Source: Helicobacter_B zhangjianzhongii (GTDB taxonomy: Bacteria > Campylobacterota > Campylobacteria > Campylobacterales > Helicobacteraceae). From it: a stretch of 64,000 nt of DNA. Where the stretch lies: positions 186,001 through 250,000 of the forward strand of contig NZ_JANURN010000002.1 of assembly GCF_030249855.1 (NCBI RefSeq), read 5' to 3'. Under the pieces are notes generated by a model. The model was not told the DNA's origin, made no database searches, and saw only the letters and a list, made by a program, of their open reading frames with translations. Position 1 is the first letter of the stretch. Each line of letters opens with the position of its first letter. Below, piece after piece: positions 17,639 to 26,635 of this stretch. The position numbers and the translations under genes are program-made.

Positions 17639-19396
17639 ATGAAGTTTTATAAAAACCTTTCACTTAAATCAAAGTTTTTCACCTTGATTGTCGGCTTTGG
17701 CGTGGCATTTGTCATATTTTTGGTGCTAACGATCTTAGGAGAGACGAAGTTCTCCAAGCATACGCAAGAGCAAATTATCGCAATGCTAGAGCAAGAGATT
17801 AAGGCAAAAATCAAGCTCGGCACAGATTCTATGGCAAGCTCGCTAGGTGAGCTTGTAAAAGGGCTTGATGAAAAGGATCAAATCGCCATCATCGCAAAAG
17901 CCATTGATAAATTCAACTTTGAAGACGACAAGTCTGGCTACTACTTCGCCTTTCAAAAGGGCATAACCGTCGCACACCCAAACCGCAAAGATATGATTGG
18001 CGTGTCGTATTGGGACGCTAAAGACCCCAATGGCGTATATTACATACGAGAGCTTTTTGAGATCTCTAAAGACACGAGTCAAAAGGGTAAATTTGTGTAT
18101 TACATATTTTCTAAGCCTTTGCCACAGGGCGGGTTTGTCGATGCGCAGAAAGTCGCCTATGCCAAGCTTATCCCAAATACGAAGGATATTTGGATTTCAA
18201 CAGGGGTGTATATTGATACGCTAGATATTTACACCCACGCCACTTCGCAAGGGATTCTAGGGAATATTTCTCAAACGATCTATAACAATATCGCTATTTC
18301 TATGGTGGCATTTTTGCTGATCTTTTTCCCATTGATGTGGCTGTTTTATAGCACGCATTTGCGCGGGATTCTAAGCTTACAGCATAATGTCTTTGCCTTT
18401 TTTGCCTACCTTAATCACGAGAGCAAGCAGATGGACTCTATCCCGCTAGATTCTAAAGATGAAATTGGGCGTATGGCAAAGGCGATTGATGAGAATGTCA
18501 AACGCACACAAGAAGGACTCAAAAAAGATTCTAATCTTGTGCGTGATGTGCTAGGTGTCGTAGCGGAGGCAAAAGAGGGGCGATTTGGCTCTGTGATAGA
18601 AAATACAAGCCTAAATCCACAAATCAATGAGCTAAAAGATGCGATAAATCAAATGTCGCACACGCTTTTAAATCTTGTGGGCGAGAATCTCAAAAATCCC
18701 GCAAGAGTGTTTGAAGCTTATAAAAATAATGACTTTACCGACAGGATAGAAAATCCTAGAGGGCTTGAGAGTGCGATAAATAGCTTGGGAGATTCTATGG
18801 TGAGTATGCTTTCAGTCTCTAAAAGCTATGCAAACGAGCTTGAAGCTAAGTCAAAAGAGCTAGAATCTTCGGTGCTTGAGCTTACAGAGAGTGCAAATAC
18901 GCAAAGCTCATCACTCGCACAAACCGCCACGCTCACAGAAGAAATAGCTCAATCTATGCAAAGCGTGAGCGATCGCACAAATGAAGTCATCGCACAAAGT
19001 GAGGATATTAAAAATGTCATCGGTATCATACGCGATATAGCCGATCAAACAAATCTTTTGGCTTTGAATGCCGCTATTGAAGCTGCAAGGGCAGGAGAGC
19101 ACGGCAGAGGTTTTGCAGTCGTTGCTGATGAGGTAAGAAAACTTGCCGAACGCACACAAAGAAGTTTGGGTGAAATTGAAGCAAATACAAATCTTTTGGT
19201 GCAGAGCATCAACGATATGGCAGAGTCTATCAAAGAACAAGCAGAAGGTGTAACGCAAATCAATGACACCATTTCACAATTAGAGGGTATCACGCAGCAA
19301 AATGTAAAAATCGCCAATCATTCACGCGATATAAGCACCGCACTCGATGATGTGGCGACAAAGATTTTAGATGATGTGAATAGTAAGAAGTTTTAG
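17639..19396 (+). CDS. methyl-accepting chemotaxis protein with single-Cache sensor
   Basis: A transmembrane chemoreceptor. I prefer ATG 17639 (GAAGGA 6 bp upstream), giving 585 residues, over the upstream ORF start at 17567. Helix TM1 (about 14-35, FTLIVGFGVAFVIFLVLTIL) is followed by a periplasmic sCache-type domain with GYYFAFQKGITVAHPNRKDMIG and WISTGVYID. TM2 is around ISMVAFLLIFFPLMWLFY, then HAMP-like helices. The signalling hairpin IADQTNLLALNAAIEAARAG then GFAVVADEVRKLAERTQ is perfect. The protein ends soon after the hairpin return helix. Ligand unknown; Cache domains of this kind often sense small carboxylates or energy-linked metabolites. Confidence 0.92.
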   Translation: MKFYKNLSLKSKFFTLIVGFGVAFVIFLVLTILGETKFSKHTQEQIIAMLEQEIKAKIKLGTDSMASSLGELVKGLDEKDQIAIIAKAIDKFNFEDDKSGYYFAFQKGITVAHPNRKDMIGVSYWDAKDPNGVYYIRELFEISKDTSQKGKFVYYIFSKPLPQGGFVDAQKVAYAKLIPNTKDIWISTGVYIDTLDIYTHATSQGILGNISQTIYNNIAISMVAFLLIFFPLMWLFYSTHLRGILSLQHNVFAFFAYLNHESKQMDSIPLDSKDEIGRMAKAIDENVKRTQEGLKKDSNLVRDVLGVVAEAKEGRFGSVIENTSLNPQINELKDAINQMSHTLLNLVGENLKNPARVFEAYKNNDFTDRIENPRGLESAINSLGDSMVSMLSVSKSYANELEAKSKELESSVLELTESANTQSSSLAQTATLTEEIAQSMQSVSDRTNEVIAQSEDIKNVIGIIRDIADQTNLLALNAAIEAARAGEHGRGFAVVADEVRKLAERTQRSLGEIEANTNLLVQSINDMAESIKEQAEGVTQINDTISQLEGITQQNVKIANHSRDISTALDDVATKILDDVNSKKF

Positions 19397-19439
19397 TCAA
19401 GTTTTAGCCCAAGCTATAAAGAAGTTTTTAGAAAAATCG

Positions 19440-19488
19440 TGTTAGAATCCGCGCTTATTTTGTCGCTTAAAAGTCTAAGACTTAAGCG
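19440..19488 (+). promoter_or_regulatory. rpmI promoter (extended -10) and leader hairpin
   Basis: TGTTAGAAT at 19440-19448 fits an extended -10. A near-palindrome at 19464-19488 (CGCTTAAAAGTC...GACTTAAGCG) can fold in the leader just before the rpmI ribosome site (AAAGGAG at about 19503). L20 represses its own operon through leader RNA structure in several bacteria, so this hairpin is a candidate site; that is inference. Confidence 0.5.
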
Positions 19489-19515
19489 CGGTATATCTTA
19501 TGAAAGGAGACGACA

Positions 19516-19710
19516 ATGCCAAAGATGAAAACAAATCGTGGGGCAGCCAAACGCTTTAAGTGTAAGAAAAATCTTATCAAGCGTGGGTCGGCGTTTCGCA
19601 GTCATATCTTGACAAAGAAATCGCCAAAGCGTAAAGCACGGCTAAAATCCCCGCATTTCGTGCATAGTGCAAATATGGATTCTGTGAAGAGTCTTTTGTG
19701 TCAAGCATAA
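19516..19710 (+). CDS. rpmI: 50S ribosomal protein L35
   Basis: A 64-residue basic protein matching bL35: PKMKTNRGAAKRFKCKK at the N-terminus and RGSAFRSHILTKKSPKRKARL in the middle. AAAGGAGA precedes the ATG. It is paired with rplT 69 bp downstream, as is usual, but infC, normally just upstream, is 16 kb away here next to thrS. Confidence 0.95.
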   Translation: MPKMKTNRGAAKRFKCKKNLIKRGSAFRSHILTKKSPKRKARLKSPHFVHSANMDSVKSLLCQA

Positions 19711-19779
19711 GTTGAAGTCCCCCTATTTTAGGGAAAGATTAGCAAGAGCTACACCTACATACTAGGTCAAGGAGAAAAA

Positions 19780-20130
19780 ATGAGAGTTAAAACAGGCGTT
19801 GTCAGACGCAGAAGACACAAAAAAGTCCTAAAGCTAGCCCGTGGATTTTACAGCGGACGCAGGAAGCATTTCCGCAAGGCAAAGGAGCAATTAGAGCGAA
19901 GTTTGTGCTATGCGTTTCGAGATAGGAAGCAGAAAAAACGAGATTTTAGAAGCTTATGGATTGTGCGCATAAATGCAGCGTGTAGAATCAATGATATAAG
20001 CTACTCTAAGTTTATCTATGGGCTAAAGCGTGCAAATATCAAGCTTGACAGAAAGATCTTGGCTGATATGGCGATGAATGACCCCCAAGCATTTGGCGCG
20101 ATTGTCCAGCAGGCAAAAGCCGCCCTATAA
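19780..20130 (+). CDS. rplT: 50S ribosomal protein L20
   Basis: A 116-residue bL20 protein: RVKTGVVRRRRHKKVLKLARG at the N-terminus, GRRKHFRKAKEQLERSL, the RDRKQKKRDFRSLWIVRINAA block and a final DPQAFGAIVQQAKAAL. It assembles early on 23S rRNA. AAGGAG precedes the ATG. It is co-transcribed with rpmI. Confidence 0.96.
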   Translation: MRVKTGVVRRRRHKKVLKLARGFYSGRRKHFRKAKEQLERSLCYAFRDRKQKKRDFRSLWIVRINAACRINDISYSKFIYGLKRANIKLDRKILADMAMNDPQAFGAIVQQAKAAL

Positions 20131-20138
20131 TCTTAAGA

Positions 20139-20162
20139 ATCCTATCGCACAAGCGGTAGGAT
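20139..20162 (+). terminator. candidate terminator hairpin after rplT
   Basis: ATCCTATCGC, a 4-base loop, then GCGGTAGGAT: ten base pairs with one G-U wobble, 9 bp past the rplT stop. There is no U-run behind it, so it may work with Rho or simply stabilise the 3' end. Confidence 0.4.
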
Positions 20163-20270
20163 CAATCACCCCCACTTCTCTAAAACTTGATTCCCCCACT
20201 TATAAGCCAACCTAGCCTTAAGATCTAAGCGATATGTATAGGCGCATTGCCACATCGTGTGCTAGATTGA

Positions 20271-21548
20271 CTAACGCCTTTTGCGGATACTCCTACGCCA
20301 ACGCCACTCTACGGCGCGTTTGAGTGCTATGGCAATAAACCCAGAAAAGCTTTTGCCCGCGATTTCTCCTATACCATAGCAAGAGCCAAGTGAGCAGATC
20401 GTGCCTTGTGGCTCATAGGCAAAGGGCGGGATTTGCTCGCTAGCGTGCCTGCTAGAATCCACTTTAGCAGAGTCTTTAGCAGCGTATTGTTGTAGATATG
20501 CTGGCAAAATGCTTGCTAGATAGACCCCTTGCTGCTGGGCTAGCTGGGCAGTAGGCGGATAGAACCGCTGGGTCTTTTCATCAAGCAATGCCCCGCAATC
20601 CCCAAGCACAAAGATAGAATCCATATCAATAGGCGTGCTAGATTCTGGGGCTTCTTCTGTGGAGAGAGATTTGGGGTGGAGGTAAGGGGTGATTACAAGC
20701 TTAGATTTTGGCGTGGCAAAGGAATTAGCGATGACAAGATTGCCCTGCACGCCCGCAGTCCATATCACGCAAAATGACTCGATTAGCTCTGTTTGCGGCT
20801 CTTTTTGTTCTTGATTTGTGCTAGGGAGTGCGATTTGCACGCCATTTTCTTGCACGGATAAGATCTTGCTAGAGGTGCGCACATTGACCCCTAACTTCTC
20901 TAAATATTTACGCCCCTTTTGGGCTAGCTTGGGCGCAAACATCGGCAGCACTGTATCTAGGGCTTCTATACACACGCATTCTATCGCCTTTTGTATCCCT
21001 AGCTTTTTGGCTTGGCGTGGGATCTCTTGGGCAAGTGTCGCCACAAGCTCGCACCCGCTAAATCCCCCGCCACACACCACAAAGCGCAGATACCGCTCAT
21101 CATTAGTGCGTATATAGGCGTGAAGATTTTCTTCTATCCTAGTGCGGATTGCTTTGGCTTGGTGGTAGCTAGTAAGTGGCAGAGCATACTCACTCACACC
21201 CTTTATGCCAAAGCTATCGCTAGCAAACCCTAGCCCAATGACTAGCACATCATAGTGGTATGTGCCATTATCGCAAATGATACTTTTATCGCTTGCGTTG
21301 ATTGTCTGCACGCAATCTTGCACGATCGCTATGTCTTTGGGGATAATATCTTGCAAGGGGTGCAAAATTTCTCTATCTTTATAGCCACTTACTACTTCGT
21401 GCAGCAAGACACTTTCATAATGTGCAGACTCTTTTGTGATAAGCGTCCATCTTGCAGTGTTGTAGATAGATTTTGGCAAATTAGCAATACAAGCAAGGCT
21501 TGCATATCCAGCACCTAGTATTATGATATGTGGGGCGTTACTTTTCAT
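20271..21548 (-). CDS. type II NADH dehydrogenase-like FAD oxidoreductase
   Basis: A 425-residue flavoprotein of the NDH-2 family, expected to oxidise NAD(P)H and reduce menaquinone at the membrane without pumping protons. The first nucleotide-binding fold is HIIILGAGYASLACIANLP (residues 7-25); the second is YLRFVVCGGGFSGCELVATL. The FAD-closing motif is DSIFVLGDCGAL (about residue 300). The C-terminal tail (GFIAIALKRAVEWRWRRSIRKRR) is amphipathic or basic and could bind the membrane. A repeat-like KVDSSRHASE patch sits near residue 370. The quinone role is inferred from family. Confidence 0.82.
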   Translation of the reverse strand: MKSNAPHIIILGAGYASLACIANLPKSIYNTARWTLITKESAHYESVLLHEVVSGYKDREILHPLQDIIPKDIAIVQDCVQTINASDKSIICDNGTYHYDVLVIGLGFASDSFGIKGVSEYALPLTSYHQAKAIRTRIEENLHAYIRTNDERYLRFVVCGGGFSGCELVATLAQEIPRQAKKLGIQKAIECVCIEALDTVLPMFAPKLAQKGRKYLEKLGVNVRTSSKILSVQENGVQIALPSTNQEQKEPQTELIESFCVIWTAGVQGNLVIANSFATPKSKLVITPYLHPKSLSTEEAPESSTPIDMDSIFVLGDCGALLDEKTQRFYPPTAQLAQQQGVYLASILPAYLQQYAAKDSAKVDSSRHASEQIPPFAYEPQGTICSLGSCYGIGEIAGKSFSGFIAIALKRAVEWRWRRSIRKRR

Positions 21549-21630
21549 AGTATGTCCTTGTGTAAGTAGAAATCTAAGTTGTATAAATGTATCATAAATT
21601 ACTTAAACGAGTAGAATAAATAGAAAGAAG

Positions 21631-21705
21631 TGGCTCCGGATGCAGGATTCGAACCTGCGACCAAGCGGTTAACAGCCGCCTACTCTACCGCTGAGCTAAT
21701 CCGGA
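21631..21705 (-). tRNA. tRNA-Asn(GTT)
   Basis: Read on the minus strand it starts TCCGGATTAGCTCAGCGGTA, has anticodon loop CTGTTAA with GTT, the GGTTCGAATCC T-arm and the matching ATCCGGA acceptor strand. CCA is encoded. All four arms pair normally; 75 nt. Confidence 0.97.
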
Positions 21706-21740
21706 ATGCGTGAAGTAAAACGCGTATTTTAGGGAAAAAC

Positions 21741-23036
21741 TTATGCCTTGTCAAGGGAGATAGACATAAAGACTCCGTTGATTTTGCAAAAGCGTTGAAA
21801 ATCTATCGCGCTATCGCAGCTATGGATCACATTGCACAGCACGCCATCATAGCTATGTGCTAGAAGCTGGCTAGATTCTAGCACGCTAATGCCATACTCT
21901 AGCCTTGCTTGCTCCTTGTCTATAAGAGAGTCTATCACTTCTACTTCTAAGCCCAACCCCCCTAGCTCATCGCATAAATTTGGCACTAAGGTATTGCGCA
22001 TATCTTTGCAATCTTTTTTAAAGGCAAAGCCCACGACAAGCACCCTAGCACCTTGAAGCTCAATCCCAGCGGATTCTAGCTGCTTGGCAAACTTGCTAGC
22101 GATGAAGCACGGCATTGCTTCATTAGTCTGCCTGCTGCTTGTGATAATCTGCGGCATAAAGCCCTTAAGCTCGGCGATATAGGAGAGGTAGTAAGGATCG
22201 ACACTAATGCAATGCCCCCCCACAAGCCCGGGATAAAACGGCAGGAAATTCCACTTGCTGCGTGCTGCTTGCAAAATCTCTGCCATATCAAGCCCAAGTG
22301 TATCAAAGAGCATATACGCTTCATTCATAAAGGCGATATTGATGTCGCGCTGGGCGTTTTCTAGGGCTTTGCTCGCTTCGGCTACCTCGATACTAGAGAC
22401 ACAATGTGTGCCAGCAGGGATCACGCTCGCATAGAGCTTGTCGATTATGGCAGCAGATTCTGGAGTGGAGCCTGAAGTGATTTTCACCACTTGGCTTAGG
22501 CGGTGCGCTTTATCGGCTGGATTGATACGCTCTGGCGAGTAGCCCACAAAAAAGTCGCGATTAAGCTCTAAATTGCTAGTGGATTCTAGCAGCGGCACAC
22601 AAAAGGTGCGCGTGCAAGTGGGGTAGGTGGTGGATTCAAACACGACAATATCCCCCACCTTTAGCACAGAGCCTACAAGCTCGCACGCGCTTTGCAGGTA
22701 GGAGAGATCTGGGAGCTTATCGTGGGTGATAGGCGTGGGGACGGCGATGAGATAGATAGTGGCTTGTGCTAGGTGCTTTGGATCATTGCTAAAGTGTGCT
22801 AAAGGGGCTTGCAAGAAGTCTTGCAAAGTGCATTCACCGCTAGAATCTAGCTTTTGTTGTAGCTCGTTTATGCGTGTGGGGTTTATATCAAAGCCTATGG
22901 TGGGGTATTGTCTGCCAAAGGTTAGGGCTAGGGGTAGCCCCACATAGCCAAGACCGATGATAGCTATGGTGCGGGGCGTTGGCTTTTGAGTGCTTTTGAG
23001 GGATTCTGCGGCGGGGGCTTGCTCATTACCACTCAA
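21741..23036 (-). CDS. nucleotide-sugar dehydrogenase (WbpA/TviB type)
   Basis: UDP-GlcNAc/GalNAc-type 6-dehydrogenase, oxidising a UDP-sugar twice to the uronic acid for surface polysaccharide. The Rossmann start is TIAIIGLGYVGLPLALTFG; YSPERINPADKAHRL and GGHCISVDPYYLSY (catalytic Cys) mark the family. The conserved protein begins at about 22977; everything upstream is repeat module. The only Shine-Dalgarno-like signal I see (GAAGGGA) precedes TTG 23036 and lies inside an F module, so the module may have supplied the start, adding about 20 residues (SGNEQAPAAESLKSTQKPTP). The open frame runs back to 23222. It is followed in the cluster by a WbpD-like gene. Confidence 0.8.
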   Translation of the reverse strand: MSGNEQAPAAESLKSTQKPTPRTIAIIGLGYVGLPLALTFGRQYPTIGFDINPTRINELQQKLDSSGECTLQDFLQAPLAHFSNDPKHLAQATIYLIAVPTPITHDKLPDLSYLQSACELVGSVLKVGDIVVFESTTYPTCTRTFCVPLLESTSNLELNRDFFVGYSPERINPADKAHRLSQVVKITSGSTPESAAIIDKLYASVIPAGTHCVSSIEVAEASKALENAQRDINIAFMNEAYMLFDTLGLDMAEILQAARSKWNFLPFYPGLVGGHCISVDPYYLSYIAELKGFMPQIITSSRQTNEAMPCFIASKFAKQLESAGIELQGARVLVVGFAFKKDCKDMRNTLVPNLCDELGGLGLEVEVIDSLIDKEQARLEYGISVLESSQLLAHSYDGVLCNVIHSCDSAIDFQRFCKINGVFMSISLDKA

Positions 23037-23640
23037 GGTAAATCCCTTCGCCCCCGCCTTGAAAACCCCCAAAATCATCGCAAAATCCTTCCGCCTGCGG
23101 CTTTTTATCAAACACACTTTCTGTTTTTTCATCTTGCGGCGTGGTATCAAAAACACGATTTCCGTCATTGCGAGATTTTGCGTTAGCAAAATCGTGGCAA
23201 TCCATTTTTTTTGCGTTAGCAAAAATAGCGGTGTTATGAAAAATCCTAGAATCCACTTTTTGTAATTTCTGTATTTTTTGTGTGTTGTGTGAAAAAGTGG
23301 ATTCTAGGGATTGTGTCTTTGTTTGTATGGATTGCCACGCTTTGCTTCGCAAAGCTCGCAATGACGATAAAAAGGCTTGCTTGCTAGAATCCACTTTTTG
23401 AATATCGGTAGTTTTTTTATTTTCAGCTTGTTTTTCTTCTTCTAGGATTCTAGGAATTCTAAAGAAACCTGCTTGCGTGCCCCCGCCTTGCACCGCTGTC
23501 GCTTGTTTTCTAAAGAAGCTTCGCTTTGCGGTATTGCTAGTGGTGCTTTTTGTGGATTTTAGGGCAGAGCAAGAGTCTGCGGTTGTCCTAAAATCCACAA
23601 AATCGCCGCTATGATTACCCAAAACCGAATCCCTTTTCTT
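23010..23640. repeat. repeat block between dehydrogenase and acetyltransferase genes, open for 211 codons
   Basis: About 600 bp made of an F module (23010-23060), B modules (23165-23205 and 23320-23365), core words (about 23250, 23293 and 23382) and a D-like module with perfect private stem GTGGATTTTAGG/CCTAAAATCCAC (about 23550-23600). On the minus strand the whole block is one open frame (23661 down to 23026). Its predicted product consists only of module words (KVDSSKQAF, LESTF, MDCHDFANAKSRNDG, GFQGGGEGIY). I do not believe it is an ordinary gene, but translation from the acetyltransferase end or a start within it cannot be excluded. Confidence 0.75.
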
Positions 23641-24220
23641 AGATCTCACGCACGACACCATTTTCTAATATATACTCCCTCCCATCATAAATGCTCCTAG
23701 CAAAGCCCCCCTCATCAAACCTAAGCCTAGCCCCAGATCTATCCACAAAGCCGATAAGCCTAGCAGGGTTGCCCACCATAAGCGCGTAGCTTGGCACAGA
23801 TTCTAGCACCACACTCCCTGCGCCAATGAGCGCGAACTCGCCTATTTCTATACCGCAAAGTATCGTGGCATTTGCGCCTATGGAGCAGCCTTTGTGCAAG
23901 AGTGTGGGGAGAAACTCACTCTTGCGATTGATGAAAGCGCGTGGGGTCAAAACATTGGTAAATACTACACTTGGACCCACAAAGACTTCATCGCACAGCC
24001 GCACACCTTCATAGATACTGACATTATTTTGGATTTTACAGCCACTGCCGATAGAGACATTCGCGCCGATACAGCACCCCTGCCCGATGACACAATCACG
24101 CCCTATCACGCTGCCGCGCAAAATATGGCAAAAATGCCAGATCTTGCTGCCTGCACCGATTGCTACATCTTCATCGATTATGCTGCTTGAGTGGATCAGC
24201 GCGCCATTTACTTCTCGCAC
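23639..24220 (-). CDS. WbpD-like sugar N-acetyltransferase (hexapeptide repeat)
   Basis: Left-handed beta-helix acyltransferase. Hexapeptide repeats are clear (VAIGAGSKIWHFCHILRG, VIGQGCCIGANVSIG, KIQNNVSIYEG). The NVLTPRAFINRKSEF loop and CSIGANATILCGIEIGEFALIGAG resemble UDP-3-amino-glucuronate N-acetyltransferases of the WbpD family. GTG 24220 is 2 bp past the upstream glycosyltransferase stop with AAAGGGC before it and gives 193 residues, the family size; the ATG at 24280 would overlap that gene by 58 bp. With the adjacent dehydrogenase it could serve synthesis of a diacetamido-uronic acid. The aminotransferase and oxidase partners are not in the window. Confidence 0.82.
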   Translation of the reverse strand: MREVNGALIHSSSIIDEDVAIGAGSKIWHFCHILRGSVIGRDCVIGQGCCIGANVSIGSGCKIQNNVSIYEGVRLCDEVFVGPSVVFTNVLTPRAFINRKSEFLPTLLHKGCSIGANATILCGIEIGEFALIGAGSVVLESVPSYALMVGNPARLIGFVDRSGARLRFDEGGFARSIYDGREYILENGVVREI

Positions 24221-24222
24221 CG

Positions 24223-24999
24223 CTACTGCCCTTTGGCAAGGAGCTTGCACGCGCGCAAAGATTTTTGGGCAAAGAGCCACATACGCACATCGCGGTAGAG
24301 TCTATGCAGCTCGCGCAGCAGCACAAAGCGATAGTAAAAGCCCTTATCCTTTGGCTGGTGCTCTGGCTTGCCTATGGTGGATCGCTCATCTAGCTCGCTA
24401 ATCTCTGCGATATGCGGGAGGTAGAGCATTTCAGCGACATTATGCAAGTAAGAAAAGCTCATATAATAATCCACTGCGACAAAGATTTTTTCCGCGCTTT
24501 TGATGAGCTTTGCCGCGCCACTTGGGGAGATGTAGTAGCCAGAAGCGCCAAGCATAAGCTTAGGAGCTAGGGCGAAACGCTCTTGGATAAGATACATTGT
24601 ATGCCAAGTCCGCCACGCTAGGCGGACATACTCATAGGGGCTTTGCGCGATTGAGAGCACGCCCTCCCCAAAGCCAGCGCAAAAGCGTATATCATCTTCT
24701 AGCACGATGATCCCTTCTCCTAGCTCTACGCATTTTTGCCACAGCGCGTAGTGTGAGGCAAAGCACGCTAGCTCTGTCTCTCGCACCGCCCTAGCCTTAT
24801 ACACCCCAGCCCAAAATGGACAATAGCGCGTGATAAAGCCATTTTCTCTAATGTCTTTAGGCGTTATAGCTTGGAAAAATGTGAAGTTAAGCTTTTCTTG
24901 CAAATGCGGCTCTTTGGCAAAAAGCGCGGCGATATGTGCCTCCATACTTGCCCTGCGATCAAGGGAGCGGGCAAGGTTTATAACAAAGCATTGCAGCAT
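24223..24999 (-). CDS. glycosyltransferase family 25 protein
   Basis: A 258-residue LOS/LPS glycosyltransferase of family 25 (Lex2/LgtB-like). Diagnostic segments are the start CFVINLARSLDRRASMEAHI, ELACFASHYALWQKCVELGEG and IVLEDDIRF, in which the acidic pair is the metal/nucleotide-sugar site. The C-terminus is basic and probably membrane-associated. These enzymes add galactose or similar sugars to outer core or O-chain, often as Lewis-type decorations. The ATG follows GAGAGC. Its stop nearly abuts the WbpD-like gene. Confidence 0.88.
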   Translation of the reverse strand: MLQCFVINLARSLDRRASMEAHIAALFAKEPHLQEKLNFTFFQAITPKDIRENGFITRYCPFWAGVYKARAVRETELACFASHYALWQKCVELGEGIIVLEDDIRFCAGFGEGVLSIAQSPYEYVRLAWRTWHTMYLIQERFALAPKLMLGASGYYISPSGAAKLIKSAEKIFVAVDYYMSFSYLHNVAEMLYLPHIAEISELDERSTIGKPEHQPKDKGFYYRFVLLRELHRLYRDVRMWLFAQKSLRACKLLAKGQ

Positions 25000-25047
25000 A
25001 GATTCTGCTCTCCTTTACTATTGCGATTGCTGGATTCTAGCGGCTTG

Positions 25048-25776
25048 CTAGCTGCCAAAGCCACTTTGCGTGCTTCTTGGGCTTGCCGCGCCTTTGGCGG
25101 TGTTTTGGGCGGCGTTGTTTTGGTAGAATCCACCTTTTGCATTACTTGGCGTAGCCCCTGCTCTTGGGGAGTTTGTAGCACCTTGCTTGAAGTTATTTGC
25201 GCTGCGCTCATAGGCTTGGGGGGATTTGTAGTTGCGCTGCTTGTTTTGCTGGTAGTTTGGGTTGTTAAAAAGCTTGTTGCCGATGTAGCTTCCTAGCAGT
25301 GCGCCTGCTGCGCTTGCTAGGATCGCCCCTCCTAGCCCTAGCCCTCCGCTGCCACTTTGCTCGCCTGCACCCCCTGCTGCTGGGGCTAGTAGCTCGCTTG
25401 TGCCATTCTCCACGCGTGCGGCTTCTTTTTTGATAAGCTCATCGACTTCCTCATCGCTTAAAATCCGCTCCGCCCCAGATTTGTCGCGCACGACCACGCG
25501 CGTGGTGGCACTGGGGTATTCTTCTAGGACTTTGTAGCTGCCATCTAGCTGCTCTTCTACGATGACAAACGCCCCTTGCTTGATGGCTTGGCTTGGGGTT
25601 TGGCTATTTGATGTTTGATTGCTTGATACAAAGTCTTGCTCTCTAGGATTATCGCAGCCTAGCAGAGCGACTAGCACAAGCGCGCTGCTGCTGCCTACCA
25701 TCGCAAAATCCGCGATTTTCCTATGTGGCGATTTGCGTGGTGATGAGTTTGTGCTATGTGTGGGCTTTTTCATCAT
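25048..25776 (-). CDS. UPF0323 family lipoprotein (HP0232-like)
   Basis: A 242-residue exported lipoprotein. The signal segment VGSSSALVLVALLGC ends in a lipobox cysteine near residue 41. A conserved middle part (VIVEEQLDGSYKVLEEYPS and VVVRDKSGAERILSDEEVDELIKKE) matches the UPF0323 family known from H. pylori HP0232 and Campylobacter. A glycine-rich segment (GGLGLGGAILASAAGALLGSYIG) follows, and an Asn/Gln/Ser-rich low-complexity tail. Function unknown. The adjacent gene is HP0231-like, the same neighbour as in H. pylori, which supports both calls. Confidence 0.82.
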   Translation of the reverse strand: MMKKPTHSTNSSPRKSPHRKIADFAMVGSSSALVLVALLGCDNPREQDFVSSNQTSNSQTPSQAIKQGAFVIVEEQLDGSYKVLEEYPSATTRVVVRDKSGAERILSDEEVDELIKKEAARVENGTSELLAPAAGGAGEQSGSGGLGLGGAILASAAGALLGSYIGNKLFNNPNYQQNKQRNYKSPQAYERSANNFKQGATNSPRAGATPSNAKGGFYQNNAAQNTAKGAASPRSTQSGFGS

Positions 25777-25807
25777 TGCTCCTTAGTCAAAGTATCAAAA
25801 GTGGATT

Positions 25808-26554
25808 CTAGCGCAAAGGCTCATAGATAAATGGCACGCCCTCTACAAGCCCTGATTCTCTAATGCTACTTGTTATGCGTAGCACTTGGCTATATGCTTT
25901 GTCATTAGCGGGTGGGTTTGTAGGCTCATAGGTGCGTGCATAGATTTTGCGCAAGGTTTGGATCTGGTCTTTAGGCGTCTTGGCAGAAGGGATTTGCCTG
26001 ATAATATCTGCTGCTTTGTAGAGAGAGTCCTGCCCTAGCAGCCCTATCGGGACTATGACAATCGTGTGGGTTTTAAGCCGCTCTTCTATGTGTGCTAGCT
26101 CTTCTTGGCAGTGGCTACACATAGGGTCTGAGATGATGTAGAGCTTTTTTGTATTCGCGCCGGTTATGGTTATGGCATAGTCTGTGGGGATAGAGGCAAA
26201 AAGCTCATTAAGCTTGGCGGAGTTCTGGGCTTTGAAATTATGGCTGCTTATGGCGTTTAGCTCCTGCTGCACGCGCTTCATCGCTGCTTCATTGCTGCTA
26301 AAAAACGCGCTTGCTACCACTAGGTTTTGCTGCTTCTCATCGCTTATAAGGAGAGTTTTGTAGCCATTTGTTTTATCTTGGATAGTGAGCAAGAAGAGAT
26401 TGCTGGATTCTAAGGGGGTGAAGCTTACGACCTCTAGGGTGCGCTTGGTTTTGGACTCTAGGAGATTTTTCGCGGTGGTGGCATCGCTTGGGGCGGCATA
26501 GATTATCCCTAGAAACGCCATAAAAGCGGCGATATATATGTGTGTCTTTTTCAT
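25808..26554 (-). CDS. periplasmic DsbC-like thiol oxidoreductase (HP0231-like)
   Basis: A thioredoxin-fold protein of the DsbC/DsbG type with signal peptide KKTHIYIAAFMAFLGIIYA, an N-terminal dimerisation-like domain, and active site ISDPMCSHCQEEL (CSHC). A cis-Pro loop is near GVPFIYEP. H. pylori HP0231 has the same architecture and acts mainly as a dithiol oxidase in this periplasm. ATG 26554 has AAGGA upstream; the ORF start at 26632 lacks a signal peptide. The TAG stop is contributed by a core repeat word. The CSHC dipeptide differs from the CPHC I recall for HP0231 and may shift the redox potential. Confidence 0.82.
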   Translation of the reverse strand: MKKTHIYIAAFMAFLGIIYAAPSDATTAKNLLESKTKRTLEVVSFTPLESSNLFLLTIQDKTNGYKTLLISDEKQQNLVVASAFFSSNEAAMKRVQQELNAISSHNFKAQNSAKLNELFASIPTDYAITITGANTKKLYIISDPMCSHCQEELAHIEERLKTHTIVIVPIGLLGQDSLYKAADIIRQIPSAKTPKDQIQTLRKIYARTYEPTNPPANDKAYSQVLRITSSIRESGLVEGVPFIYEPLR

Positions 26555-26635
26555 TTGCTTCCTTTGTCTTTGGCTTGTCTTTGGCTGTAAAGCGCAATAA
26601 TGCCATAGAAAATCTAACGCTTGCCCACGCACCCA

